A stretch of 64,000 nucleotides of DNA from the NCBI RefSeq assembly GCF_009755725.1, contig NZ_CP046619.1, positions 2,914,001-2,978,000 on the forward strand, written 5' to 3'. The notes under the pieces are model-generated. The model was not told the origin of the DNA, did not search any database, and was given only the letters and a program-made list of their open reading frames with translations. This document shows positions 1 to 8,299 of this stretch, one piece after another. Both the position numbers and the translations under genes were made by a program. Origin of the DNA: Diaminobutyricimonas sp. LJ205 (GTDB lineage Bacteria > Actinomycetota > Actinomycetes > Actinomycetales > Microbacteriaceae). Numbering within the stretch: the stretch's first letter is position 1; the number at the start of each line of letters is the position of its first letter.

Positions 1-84
1 CGCCAGCCCAGCATCGAGGAACCAACCACCGACGGTCCCGATCACGGCAAGCAGAATCAGCGGGCCGGCGGTCGACGGTCTCAC
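1..84 (-). CDS. DUF3180-like membrane protein, N-terminal fragment
   Basis: Only the first 28 codons lie in the window; the gene continues past the left edge. The GTG start overlaps the TGA stop of folK (GTGA), which is why this start is chosen. The visible residues begin MRPSTAGPLILLAVIG and form a first hydrophobic segment ending near VGGWFLDAG. A small DUF3180 membrane protein directly after folK is common in actinobacteria, and the visible motif fits that family. Its function is unknown. The family call rests on a short stretch plus gene position. Confidence 0.6.
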   Translation of the reverse strand, partial: MRPSTAGPLILLAVIGTVGGWFLDAGLA

Positions 85-557
85 AGGTGTCCTCGCAACT
101 TGGCGAGGACGAACTCCACCCGGCCGCGACCCGAAAGCTCGGCATCCTTGTCGACCTCGAGCCACGGGGCGAGCACGAACTCGCGCTCGTGCGCGTGCGG
201 ATGCGGCAGCACCAGGCGCGGAGTGTTGCGGCGCTGGCCACCGAAGTCGACGATGTCGAGGTCGAGGGTGCGGTCCCCCCAGCGTTCCGTGCGCACACGA
301 CCATGATGGTCCTCAATCGCGTTCAGGGCGTCGAGGAGCACGTCCGCGTCGAGGTCCGTGTCGATCAGGATGACACCGTTCAGATACGCCGGCCTGCTCT
401 CATCGACCCCGTCCGGGGTGACCGCAGGAGTTTCGATGAAGGAGGAGACCGCGACCAGGTGCACATCGTCGAGCTCGGCGATCTCGCGAACGGCGTGGGT
501 GACGGTGGCCTTACGGTCGCCGAGGTTCGCGCCGACGGCGATGACGGCGCGGGTCAC
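81..557 (-). CDS. folK: 2-amino-4-hydroxy-6-hydroxymethyldihydropteridine pyrophosphokinase
   Basis: FolK transfers pyrophosphate from ATP to hydroxymethyldihydropterin in cytosolic folate synthesis. The 158-residue length is normal for HPPK. The HPPK signature RWGDRTLDLDIVDFG lies at about residues 92-106, followed by LPHPHAHEREFVLAPW, and the N-terminus carries AVGANLGDR. The ATG overlaps the folB stop by four bases (ATGA), so it is translationally coupled to the folP-folB genes upstream. It is the fifth gene of the ftsH-folE-folP-folB-folK run. The identification is secure. Confidence 0.96.
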   Translation of the reverse strand: MTRAVIAVGANLGDRKATVTHAVREIAELDDVHLVAVSSFIETPAVTPDGVDESRPAYLNGVILIDTDLDADVLLDALNAIEDHHGRVRTERWGDRTLDLDIVDFGGQRRNTPRLVLPHPHAHEREFVLAPWLEVDKDAELSGRGRVEFVLAKLRGHL

Positions 558-919
558 GACCGACTCCGGGAGATGGTCACGGCGACGTCGGTGAACGGCA
601 CGGTGAGCGGTGCCTGCGGCTTGTGCACGGTGACGGTGGTGGACTGCACGGCCGGATGGGCGAGCACCACCTCGGCGATCCGCTCGGCGAGGGCTTCGAT
701 CAGGTCGACCGGGTCGCGTTCGGCGGCGGCCACCACCTGCTCGGCAAGCTCGCCATAGTTCACGGTGCGCGCCAGGTCGTCGCTGGCCGCTGCGGTGCGC
801 AGATCGAGTTCCGCGGTGACATCGATCACGAAGTCCTGGCCGTCGCGGCGTTCGAAGTCGTACACGCCGTGGTGGCCTCGCGCGACGAGGCCGGTGAGGG
901 TGATCGAGTCGAGGCTCAC
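554..919 (-). CDS. folB: dihydroneopterin aldolase
   Basis: FolB cleaves 7,8-dihydroneopterin to the hydroxymethyl pterin used by FolK. The protein is 121 residues, with the family motif GLVARGHHGVYDFERRDGQ near the N-terminus, VNYGELAEQV in the middle and LIEALAERIAEVVL in the second half. I use the GTG at 919 because it overlaps the folP stop as GTGA, giving the usual short N-terminus (MSLDSITLTG). An upstream ATG at 940 in the same frame would add seven residues and overlap folP by 25 bases, which is less likely. Confidence 0.94.
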   Translation of the reverse strand: MSLDSITLTGLVARGHHGVYDFERRDGQDFVIDVTAELDLRTAAASDDLARTVNYGELAEQVVAAAERDPVDLIEALAERIAEVVLAHPAVQSTTVTVHKPQAPLTVPFTDVAVTISRSRS

Positions 920-1776
920 CGTCGGCGCCCCGCGGTCCACGCCGACGCGACCTCGAGGGCCTTGCGCGTGGATTCGACGTTGTGCACGCGCACGCCCCAG
1001 GCTCCGGCCTCGGCCGACAGCGCCGAGATGATCGCCGTCGCGTTGTCCTTGTCGCCGCCGAGGTCTCCGAGGAAGCGCTTGCGGCTTGCGCCGATCAGGA
1101 TCGGATGGCCGAGCGCGGCGAGTTCGTCGTAGCGGGCGAGCAGCTGCCAGTTGTGCTCGGCCTTCTTCGAGAAGCCGAGTCCCGGATCGATGATCACCCG
1201 GGCGGGATCAATGCCCCAGACGATCATCTCGGCCAGGCGCTGTTGCAGCTCGTTCTTCACATCGGTGACGACATCGCCGTACACGGCGAGCTTGTCGAGC
1301 GCGCTGGAGTCCTTCTCGCCGAGCAGGCCCCGCCAGTGCATGGCGATGTACGTGGCCTCGTTCCCCGCCATCACCCGGTACATGTCGGGGTCGGCGAGAC
1401 CACCGGAGACGTCGTTGATGAACTCGGCACCGGCCGCGACGGTCTGCTTCGCGGTTTCGGAGTTCATGGTGTCGACGCTGACCCGGATGCCCTTCTCGGC
1501 CAACGCGGTGACCACAGGCAGCACGCGCGCGAGCTCGTCAACCACGCTGACGCGGGGCGCACCGGGCCTGGTCGATTCGCCGCCGACGTCGATGATGTCG
1601 GCGCCCTGCTCGGTGAGCTCGAGGGCGTGCGCAATGGCGGCATCCGCGTCAAGGAATTCGCCGCCGTCGCTGAAGGAGTTCGGTGTGACGTTCACAATCC
1701 CCATGATCAGGGTGCGCTGGCTTGCCGCGGAGCGGCGCGCGCGCCGGCGACGCACGGTTTTCCGCTCAGCCGTCAT
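916..1776 (-). CDS. folP: dihydropteroate synthase
   Basis: FolP condenses the pterin pyrophosphate with p-aminobenzoate; it is the sulfonamide target. Visible motifs of the TIM-barrel fold are MGIVNVTPNSFSDGG, VGGESTRPG, INDVSGG, DPGLGFSK and the substrate-binding GASRKRF. At 286 residues it has normal length. The N-terminal 20 residues (KTVRRRRARR) are very basic and may not be conserved, so the true start could be slightly downstream. The start overlaps the folE 3' end by 11 bases, consistent with one operon. Confidence 0.95.
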   Translation of the reverse strand: MTAERKTVRRRRARRSAASQRTLIMGIVNVTPNSFSDGGEFLDADAAIAHALELTEQGADIIDVGGESTRPGAPRVSVVDELARVLPVVTALAEKGIRVSVDTMNSETAKQTVAAGAEFINDVSGGLADPDMYRVMAGNEATYIAMHWRGLLGEKDSSALDKLAVYGDVVTDVKNELQQRLAEMIVWGIDPARVIIDPGLGFSKKAEHNWQLLARYDELAALGHPILIGASRKRFLGDLGGDKDNATAIISALSAEAGAWGVRVHNVESTRKALEVASAWTAGRRR

Positions 1777-2353
1777 CCCGGCCTCCGATCAGGGCCACCA
1801 CCTCGGCGCGGGAGACCGGGTCGGTGAGCACCCCGCGGCTGGCCATGGTCAACGTCGTGCTCTGGCTTTGCCGGGTGCCGCGCGCGGTGACGCAGCTGTG
1901 TCGTGCGTCGAGCACCACCAGCACCCCGCGGGGGGCCAGTCCTTGATCGAGCGCGTCGGCGATCTGCTCGGTCAGGCGTTCCTGCAGCTGCGGGCGGGAG
2001 CTGAGCGTTTCGACCACCCGCGGCAGCTTCCCGAGGCCGACTACGCGGTCCCCGGGCAGGTACGCGATGTGGGCGACGCCGATGAACGGCAGCAGGTGGT
2101 GTTCGCACATCGATCGGAACTCGATGTCGCGCAACAGCACGAGCTCGCCGGTTTCGTCGCCGACGCCCACCGTGTCGGTGAGGTGCTGCTGCGGGTCGGC
2201 GGACACTCCGGCGAAGAAGTCGGCGTAGGCCTCGGCGATCCGTTGCGGCGTCTGGGTGAGGCCCTCGCGGTGCGGGTCTTCACCGATCGCCAGCAACAGT
2301 TCGGTGACCGCCGCTTCGATCCGGCCGGTGTCGATCGATGTGGACGTGGGCAC
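1766..2353 (-). CDS. folE: GTP cyclohydrolase I
   Basis: FolE converts GTP to dihydroneopterin triphosphate, the first step of folate synthesis. The zinc-binding motifs are present: MCEHHLLPF (Cys and His ligands) and DARHSCVTARG. TPQRIAEAYADFF and GLGKLPRVVE are also typical. I chose the GTG at 2353, seven bases after the ftsH stop, which gives 195 residues and starts MPTSTSIDTGRIEAAV. The frame stays open upstream to 2434 but that part overlaps ftsH and reads as arginine-rich nonsense, so it is rejected. Confidence 0.95.
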   Translation of the reverse strand: MPTSTSIDTGRIEAAVTELLLAIGEDPHREGLTQTPQRIAEAYADFFAGVSADPQQHLTDTVGVGDETGELVLLRDIEFRSMCEHHLLPFIGVAHIAYLPGDRVVGLGKLPRVVETLSSRPQLQERLTEQIADALDQGLAPRGVLVVLDARHSCVTARGTRQSQSTTLTMASRGVLTDPVSRAEVVALIGGRDDG

Positions 2354-2360
2354 GGCGCGC

Positions 2361-4364
2361 CTACGCCGTGGCGATGCCGGGCGACTTGCGCGGCCGGGGA
2401 GTGCGCTTCGGCTTGCTCGGCTCGGAGTCCACACCGCCGTCGACGGCCTCCGGGTCGATCGGGGTCTTCGCCGCGATCGTGATCGGGGGCACGTCAGACA
2501 CCGGGCGCTTGTCGCTGGACAGCCACTGCGGGCGCTCCGGGAGCTTCCTCACGTCGGCGAAGATCTCTTCCAGCTGCAGGTGGTCGAGCGTCTCCTTCTC
2601 CATCAGCTCGGTCGCGAGGCGGTCGAGGATGTCGCGGTTGTCGTTGATGACCTGCCACGCCTCGTCATGCGCCTGGTCGATGAGCACGCGCATCTCGGCG
2701 TCGACCGTCTCGGCGATGGTCTCCGAATAGTCACGCGGCTGCTGCATGTCGCGGCCGAGGAACGGCTCGCCGGCACCGTGGCCGAGCTTGATCGAGCCGA
2801 CCTTGGCGCTCATGCCGTACTCGGTGACCATCCGACGCGCGATCGACGTGGCCTTCTCGATGTCGTTCGAGGCGCCGGTGGTGGGGTCGTGGAAGACGAT
2901 CTCCTCGGCGACCCGGCCGCCCATCGCGTAGGCGAGCTGGTCGAGCAGCTCGTTGCGGGTGACCGAGTACTTGTCCTCGATCGGGAGCACCATGGTGTAG
3001 CCGAGGGCACGGCCGCGGGGCAGGATCGTGATCTTGGTGACCGGGTCGGTGTGCCGCATCGCCGCCGCAGCGAGGGCGTGGCCACCCTCGTGGTAGGCGG
3101 TGATGAGCTTCTCTTTGTCGTTCATCACCCGGGTGCGGCGCTGCGGGCCGGCCATCACGCGGTCGACGGCCTCGTCGAGGGCCCGGTTGTCGATGAGCTG
3201 CGCGTTGCTGCGGGCGGTGAGCAGCGCGGCCTCGTTCAGCACGTTGGCCAGGTCAGCGCCGGTGAAGCCGGGGGTCTTGCGGGCGAGCACGGCCAGGTCG
3301 ACGTCGTCGGCCATCGGCTTGCCCTTGGCGTGCACGTCGAGGATCTGCTCGCGGCCCTTGAGGTCCGGGGCATCCACCGCGATCTGCCGGTCGAAGCGGC
3401 CGGGACGCAGGAGCGCCGGGTCCAGCACGTCTGGCCGGTTGGTCGCGGCGATCAGGATGACGTTGGTCTTGACGTCGAAGCCGTCCATCTCAACCAGCAG
3501 CTGGTTGAGGGTCTGCTCGCGCTCGTCGTTGCCGCCGCCGATGCCGGCGCCGCGGTGGCGGCCGACGGCGTCGATCTCGTCGACGAAGATGATCGCGGGC
3601 GCGTTCTCCTTGGCCTGGGTGAACAGGTCACGTACGCGGCTGGCACCGACACCGACGAACATCTCGACGAAGTCCGAACCTGAGATCGAGTAGAACGGCA
3701 CGCCCGCCTCACCGGCGACCGCGCGAGCGAGCAGGGTCTTACCGGTGCCGGGAGGGCCGTAGAGCAGCACACCCTTGGGGATGCGCGCGCCGACGGCCTG
3801 GAACTTCGCGGGTTCCTTGAGGAACTCCTTGATTTCGTTCAGCTCTTCGATGGCCTCGTCGGAGCCCGCGACATCCGCGAAGGTGACCTTCGGGCTCTCC
3901 TTCGAGACGAGCTTCGCGCGGGACTTGCCGAACTGCATGACCTTGTTGCCGCCGCCCTGCATCGAGGACAGCAGGAACCAGAAGATCGCGCCGATGATGA
4001 TGAAGGGGAGCAGGATGCCGAGCAGGCTGAGCACCCAGTTGGTCTGCGGGACTTCGTCATCGAAGTCTGCTCCGGCCGCGGAGTTGACCGCGTCGATGAC
4101 CTCATCGCCGCGCGGGGCGACGTAGTAGAACTGCACCTGCGTGCCGTTGTCACCGTCGGCCTTGCTGAGGGTCAGGTCGACTCGCTGCTCGCCGTCGACG
4201 ATGACTGCTTTGTCCACGGTGCTGCCGTCGAGCAGCTCCAGACCTTGCTGCGTAGTGATCTCGCGGAATCCCGAACCACCGATGAGGCTGAAGCCGATCC
4301 ACACGGCAATCGCCCCGACCAGCACGTAAAGCAGGGGCCCGCGGAAAATACGCTTAAAGTCCAT
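2361..4364 (-). CDS. ftsH: ATP-dependent zinc metalloprotease FtsH
   Basis: FtsH is a membrane-anchored AAA+ protease that degrades misfolded and regulatory proteins. The 667-residue protein has two N-terminal membrane helices (about 10-28 and 110-132), Walker A GPPGTGKT at 203-210, Walker B IIFVDEID near 258-265, the second region of homology [20 protein letters not shown], and the zinc site HEGGH at 425-429. The C-terminus is rich in Pro, Lys and Arg. It heads the folate operon, an arrangement widely conserved in actinobacteria. All catalytic motifs are intact. Confidence 0.98.
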   Translation of the reverse strand: MDFKRIFRGPLLYVLVGAIAVWIGFSLIGGSGFREITTQQGLELLDGSTVDKAVIVDGEQRVDLTLSKADGDNGTQVQFYYVAPRGDEVIDAVNSAAGADFDDEVPQTNWVLSLLGILLPFIIIGAIFWFLLSSMQGGGNKVMQFGKSRAKLVSKESPKVTFADVAGSDEAIEELNEIKEFLKEPAKFQAVGARIPKGVLLYGPPGTGKTLLARAVAGEAGVPFYSISGSDFVEMFVGVGASRVRDLFTQAKENAPAIIFVDEIDAVGRHRGAGIGGGNDEREQTLNQLLVEMDGFDVKTNVILIAATNRPDVLDPALLRPGRFDRQIAVDAPDLKGREQILDVHAKGKPMADDVDLAVLARKTPGFTGADLANVLNEAALLTARSNAQLIDNRALDEAVDRVMAGPQRRTRVMNDKEKLITAYHEGGHALAAAAMRHTDPVTKITILPRGRALGYTMVLPIEDKYSVTRNELLDQLAYAMGGRVAEEIVFHDPTTGASNDIEKATSIARRMVTEYGMSAKVGSIKLGHGAGEPFLGRDMQQPRDYSETIAETVDAEMRVLIDQAHDEAWQVINDNRDILDRLATELMEKETLDHLQLEEIFADVRKLPERPQWLSSDKRPVSDVPPITIAAKTPIDPEAVDGGVDSEPSKPKRTPRPRKSPGIATA

Positions 4365-4494
4365 GATCCTGCAAGGTTACAGCCCGGGCGCTGGACGGGC
4401 TCTGGATGTTCGCCGTGAGGGGAACGGCGCATTCCGGTGACCCCGGAGCGCCGCGAGCGAAGCGAGTGACGTGTCTCGAAATCCCCGGCGGAGC
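4365..4494. other. hpt-ftsH intergenic region
   Basis: This 130-base gap contains no plausible gene on either strand. It presumably holds the ftsH promoter on the minus strand, since ftsH is read away from it. I could not pick out a convincing -35/-10 pair or a terminator for hpt. Confidence 0.4.
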
Positions 4495-5046
4495 CTACGA
4501 GTACACGTGCGGGGAGAGCACTCCGACGCCGCGCAGGTTGCGGTAGCGCTCGGCGTAATCCAGCCCGTAGCCGACGACGAACTCGTTCGGGATCTCGAAG
4601 CCCACGTACTTCACATCGACCTCGACTTTCGCGGCATCCGGCTTGCGCAGCAATGCGCAGATCTCGACCGAGTTCGCGCCGCGGCTTTCGAGGTTGGCGC
4701 GCAGCCAGGACAGGGTCAGACCAGAGTCGATGATGTCCTCGACGATTAGCACGTCGCGTCCGGTGAGGTCGGAGTCGAGGTCCTTCAGGATGCGCACCAC
4801 ACCGCTCGACTGCGTGCCGGCGCCGTATGAGGACACTGCCATCCAGTCCATGTCGATGTGCAGCTTCAATTCGCGGGCCAGATCCGCCATCACCATCACC
4901 GCGCCCTTCAGCACGCCGACCAGCAGCGGGCGCGTGTCCGCGTAATCCACCTCGATCTGCCGGCTGAGCTCGGCGATCTTGTCGTTGATCTGCTGCTCGG
5001 TGACGAGCACCTTGGTCAAGTCGGCCGAAACGTCGGTGAGTTCCAT
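4495..5046 (-). CDS. hpt: hypoxanthine phosphoribosyltransferase
   Basis: Hpt salvages hypoxanthine and guanine to IMP and GMP using PRPP. The 183-residue protein carries the PRPP-binding loop [13 protein letters not shown] at about 99-111, the [11 protein letters not shown] segment near 46-56, and the C-terminal [14 protein letters not shown] typical of the family. It follows tilS by 20 bases on the same strand. The tilS-hpt-ftsH order is conserved across many Gram-positive bacteria, which supports the call. Confidence 0.96.
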   Translation of the reverse strand: MELTDVSADLTKVLVTEQQINDKIAELSRQIEVDYADTRPLLVGVLKGAVMVMADLARELKLHIDMDWMAVSSYGAGTQSSGVVRILKDLDSDLTGRDVLIVEDIIDSGLTLSWLRANLESRGANSVEICALLRKPDAAKVEVDVKYVGFEIPNEFVVGYGLDYAERYRNLRGVGVLSPHVYS

Positions 5047-5066
5047 GGGTCCTATTCCGCGAGGTC

Positions 5067-6245
5067 TTATCCGGTTGCGCGCGCTGCCGTGAAGACGATC
5101 AGTCCGTCCGCACGTTCCACTCTAATGCCGGGCAGATCAAGGGGTCCCTGCCCGTGCCAGTCGGTGACCAGGCGCGCGACTTCGAGGGTGTGTGCCCGGC
5201 TGAGAGACAGGTGGAACTCGCTCTGCACGGCCAACCTGATCAGCCGATGCCGGAGCGCAGGCGGGTTCGCGGCGAGCGCGCCGACCGGTAGGGAGATGCC
5301 GGCTTCGGCAACCTCGGCGAGTTCCTCGGCAACCTCTTCGGCGAAGTGGTCGAGCGCCGCGGCATCCTCGCGCAGCTGCTCGGCGGTGCGGACGAGCGCC
5401 TCGGCGATGCCTGGGCCGAGCTCGTCCTCGAGCAGCGGCAGCACCCGCTCGCGCACCCGCACCCGCGTGTACGCGTGCTCGGAGTTGTGCGGGTCGGTCC
5501 AGTAGTCCAGCCCGGAGTCATCGCAGAACTGCGCGGTCGTCACCCGGCGGATCCCGAGCAGCGGCCGCAGGAAGAGCAGTTCACGTTCCCCTGCGCCGGG
5601 TGCGCGGGACGTCGTGTTCACCAGACCGTCGGGCAGCTCGATGCGCCAGTCGTTCGCGGATGCCGCCGGGACCGGCACCGCGAGCGATGCCGCCATGCCC
5701 TGCAGGCTGGTCGCACCACTGCCCCGCGCAAGTCCAAGCAGCACGGTTTCTGCCTGGTCGTCGAGCGTGTGGCCGAGCAGGACCGCGGTCGCCCCGTGCT
5801 GAACAGCGGCAACGGTCAGCTCGTCGTACCTCGCGGTGCGGGCGGCGGCCTCGGGCCCGCCCTCGCGGCCCACCATTACTCGGCTGATCTGCACCGGGTC
5901 GAGCCCGAGCTGGGTGGCCTGGCGGGCGGCGCGGGCAGCGACATCCGCGGACCCTTCCTGCAGCCCATGGTCGACGATCACCGCCCCCGCCCTGAACCCC
6001 GCGCGCGGCGCCTCGAAGGCGGTCGCCGCCGCGAGGGCGAGCGAGTCGGCCCCACCGCTCAGTGCGACGAGCACGAGTGGCAGACCCGACGCTTCTCCGC
6101 GTGAGAATGCTGGTCGCCCGCCGCCCGGACTAGCGTTTTCGGCTAACTCAGAAGAGAGGGTGGCTCGGACGGCACGGCGCACGTCGGCGATGGCGGGGGT
6201 CAGCCGGGGGCGGCGGGGCCCGGACTCAGGCGGCGCAGAGTGCAT
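5067..6245 (-). CDS. tilS: tRNA(Ile)-lysidine synthase
   Basis: TilS modifies the wobble cytidine of the AUA-reading tRNA-Ile to lysidine, so it is normally essential. The PP-loop ATPase motif [11 protein letters not shown] is at about residues 61-71, followed by VIVDHGLQ, a [19 protein letters not shown] segment and LRPLLGIRR. The protein is 392 residues, and its first 50 residues are poorly conserved, so the exact start is uncertain. It is divergent from ppa with only 46 bases between them, and precedes hpt in the same operon. Confidence 0.94.
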   Translation of the reverse strand: MHSAPPESGPRRPRLTPAIADVRRAVRATLSSELAENASPGGGRPAFSRGEASGLPLVLVALSGGADSLALAAATAFEAPRAGFRAGAVIVDHGLQEGSADVAARAARQATQLGLDPVQISRVMVGREGGPEAAARTARYDELTVAAVQHGATAVLLGHTLDDQAETVLLGLARGSGATSLQGMAASLAVPVPAASANDWRIELPDGLVNTTSRAPGAGERELLFLRPLLGIRRVTTAQFCDDSGLDYWTDPHNSEHAYTRVRVRERVLPLLEDELGPGIAEALVRTAEQLREDAAALDHFAEEVAEELAEVAEAGISLPVGALAANPPALRHRLIRLAVQSEFHLSLSRAHTLEVARLVTDWHGQGPLDLPGIRVERADGLIVFTAARATG

Positions 6246-6248
6246 CCG

Positions 6249-6258
6249 ATAACGTTAT
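6249..6258. promoter_or_regulatory. palindrome in the tilS/ppa divergent promoter region
   Basis: ATAACGTTAT is a perfect 10-base palindrome four bases upstream of the tilS start and 33 upstream of the ppa start. It sits in an AT-rich patch within a 46-base divergent spacer, so it may form part of a promoter or operator serving both genes. The ppa ribosome-binding site GAGGAG follows at 6278-6283. Its role is inferred from position only. Confidence 0.3.
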
Positions 6259-6291
6259 TGCAGCTATCACCAGACTTGAGGAGTACGCCCT

Positions 6292-6783
6292 ATGGCCGCT
6301 TACGACGCCGTCATCGAAATCCCCCGCGGGAGCCGCAACAAGTACGAAGTCGACCACGAGACCGGCCGTGTCTACCTCGACCGGGTGCTCTACACGACCT
6401 TCGTCTACCCCACTGACTACGGCTATTTCGAGAACACTCTCGGCCTCGACGGCGACCCGGTGGACGTGCTCGTGCTCACCTCGTACCCGCTGTTCCCGGG
6501 CGTCGGCGTGAAGGCGCGACCGGTCGGTGTGTTCAACATGACCGACGACGGCGGTTCCGACGCGAAGGTCATCGCGGTTCCCGCTGGCGACCCGCGCTGG
6601 GATTACATCCAGGATGTCGCGGACATTCCTGAGTACACCCGCAAGGAGATCGAGCACTTCTTCGAGCACTACAAGGACCTCGAGCCCGGCAAGTGGGTCA
6701 AGACCGAGGGCTGGGGTGACGCGGCCGAGGCCGACCAGATCGTGCGCGACGGCATTGAGAAGCTCAAGGCGGAAGGGCACTAG
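6292..6783 (+). CDS. ppa: inorganic pyrophosphatase (family I)
   Basis: This enzyme hydrolyses pyrophosphate released by biosynthetic reactions. The 163-residue length fits family I. The signature [11 protein letters not shown], with its metal-binding aspartates, lies at about residues 64-74, preceded by the substrate-binding [13 protein letters not shown] and [14 protein letters not shown] segments. The start is fixed by a good GAGGAG eight bases upstream. It is transcribed alone on the plus strand and is closed by a strong hairpin just after the stop codon. Confidence 0.97.
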   Translation: MAAYDAVIEIPRGSRNKYEVDHETGRVYLDRVLYTTFVYPTDYGYFENTLGLDGDPVDVLVLTSYPLFPGVGVKARPVGVFNMTDDGGSDAKVIAVPAGDPRWDYIQDVADIPEYTRKEIEHFFEHYKDLEPGKWVKTEGWGDAAEADQIVRDGIEKLKAEGH

Positions 6784-6803
6784 TCCTTCGGCTTGCCGCT
6801 AGC

Positions 6804-6849
6804 GAAACGGCCCCGCGCTCCCGAAATCTTGGGAGCGCGGGGCCGTTTC
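6804..6849 (+). terminator. perfect 19-bp hairpin after ppa
   Basis: The left arm 6804-6822 and right arm 6831-6849 are exact reverse complements over 19 bases, around an eight-base loop. The arm core is GGCCCCGCGCTCCC. It lies 20 bases after the ppa stop. The plus-strand side lacks a long T-tract, as is common in actinobacteria. It is symmetrical, so it could also stop transcription from the NlpC-type gene on the other strand. Confidence 0.85.
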
Positions 6850-6924
6850 TGTAGCGCCAAGCGCTGGGAGCAACCGGTTCGGCCGGCGGGGTCGTGCCGC
6901 TGAACCAGCGGGCAGGCCGCTGGC

Positions 6925-8271
6925 TCAGCCGGTCGGGCGGCCGACGTAGGGCTTGAGTTCTCCGTAGCGGACGTTGGCGATGCGCACCGGGACTCCGCGG
7001 CGCGGAGCCTCGATCATCTGCCCGCCGCCGATGTACATGGTCACGTGGTAGAAACCCTGGCTGCCCGAGTAGAAGAGCAGGTCACCGGGCTGCATCTGGT
7101 TGTACGGCACGAGCAGTCCGCGCGCGGCCATGGTGTTGTACTGGCTGCTGACCAAGTGCGCGCCGATATGGATGCCAGCTGCCGCGTAGGCCGCCTTGGT
7201 GAGGCCGGAGCAGTCCCAGACATCCGGACCGGCGCCGCCCAGTTGGTACATCTTGCCGAGTTGCGCCTTGGCGAACGCGATCGCGGTCTGCACTGCGCCC
7301 TGGTTCGGCTGCGGAACCGGGTTCGGCGCAGGTGTCGGCGCGGGAGCCGGTGCCGGAGCCGGCGCTGGATTGGAGGGTGCCGGGTTCGACGGGGCCGGGT
7401 CGGCCGGGTCGGTCGGAGTCGGCGCAGGTGCTGGCGCTGGGGCAGGAGCCGGCTCGGGCGCAGGGGCGGGGGCCGGCTGTTGCAGCACCGGCGGCACGGG
7501 CGGCGGAGATCCGGCGGCCTGCCGGCGTTCCCATTCCAGCCCTTCGTAGTACTCGCGCTCGGTTGCGGCGCTCGTTCCCCGCAGCGCGGCCAGTTGCGCG
7601 AACAACTCGTCGCGCACGGTGCCGTGCGTGGCGACGTTCGCGACCGAGGTATCGGCGCTCGCCTGCGCCTCGGCGAACACCTGCTCGGCCGAGGCGGCGA
7701 TCTCGTCACGCTCGGTCTGTGCCGCTTCCGCCTGTTCGGCGAGGGAATCCGCGAGGTGACGGTCGGCGATCGCGGAATCGTACAGCGACGCCGACTGCCG
7801 GGTGAGCTTCGAGGCGGTGCCAAGACTGCGCAGCAGGTCGTTGCCAGCGCCGCCAGTCACCAGTGCGAGGGTGACGTCGCCGCCGCCGGTGCGGGCCATG
7901 CTTGCCACCAGAGCGCCGACCTGACGGGCGGATGCCGCAGCCTGCGCGGCTGCGGTCTCGGCGGCTTTCTGCAGGCGTTCTGCCTTGGCGGTGGCCTCGT
8001 CGAGGGCGATTCGTGCGGCGTTGTACTCTTCACCGTGCACCAGCGCGGCCTTGCCGAGCTCGGCGGACTCGTCGCTGAGGGTGGCGAGCAGCGCTTCAAT
8101 TTCGGCGACCTTGGCCTGAGCTGTGGCTTCGCTCGAGCGTGCTGCTTCCACTTCTTCCCAGGTCGGGAAGTCCGGAGCTGCGTAGGCAGCACCACTCGTG
8201 CCGACGGTGACCCCGAGGGTACCGGCGAGCAGGAGGGCTAGTGAGCCTGAGGTGCGGCGAGGGCGGGGCAT
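6925..8271 (-). CDS. secreted NlpC/P60 peptidoglycan endopeptidase with coiled-coil domain
   Basis: This 448-residue protein is predicted to cut peptide stems in peptidoglycan outside the membrane. Residues 1-32 form a signal peptide (MPRPRR, hydrophobic core, cleavage near AYA-AP). Residues about 35-240 are Ala/Glu-rich coiled coil, opening with FPTWEEVEAAR. A long Pro-Ala linker at about 260-325 leads to the catalytic domain, with the nucleophile in DCSGL and the histidine in HVTMYIG. It lies just downstream of a paralogue with an M23 domain. Organisation resembles the RipA/RipC hydrolases of actinobacteria. Confidence 0.92.
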   Translation of the reverse strand: MPRPRRTSGSLALLLAGTLGVTVGTSGAAYAAPDFPTWEEVEAARSSEATAQAKVAEIEALLATLSDESAELGKAALVHGEEYNAARIALDEATAKAERLQKAAETAAAQAAASARQVGALVASMARTGGGDVTLALVTGGAGNDLLRSLGTASKLTRQSASLYDSAIADRHLADSLAEQAEAAQTERDEIAASAEQVFAEAQASADTSVANVATHGTVRDELFAQLAALRGTSAATEREYYEGLEWERRQAAGSPPPVPPVLQQPAPAPAPEPAPAPAPAPAPTPTDPADPAPSNPAPSNPAPAPAPAPAPTPAPNPVPQPNQGAVQTAIAFAKAQLGKMYQLGGAGPDVWDCSGLTKAAYAAAGIHIGAHLVSSQYNTMAARGLLVPYNQMQPGDLLFYSGSQGFYHVTMYIGGGQMIEAPRRGVPVRIANVRYGELKPYVGRPTG

Positions 8272-8299
8272 CCGAAACCCTTACCTGCCCGCTGAAGTG

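Noticed and set aside
7310-7490. Pro-Ala repeat DNA in the NlpC gene as a mobile or regulatory repeat
   Set aside because: It is an in-frame low-complexity linker between the coiled coil and catalytic domain, as usual for secreted wall hydrolases.
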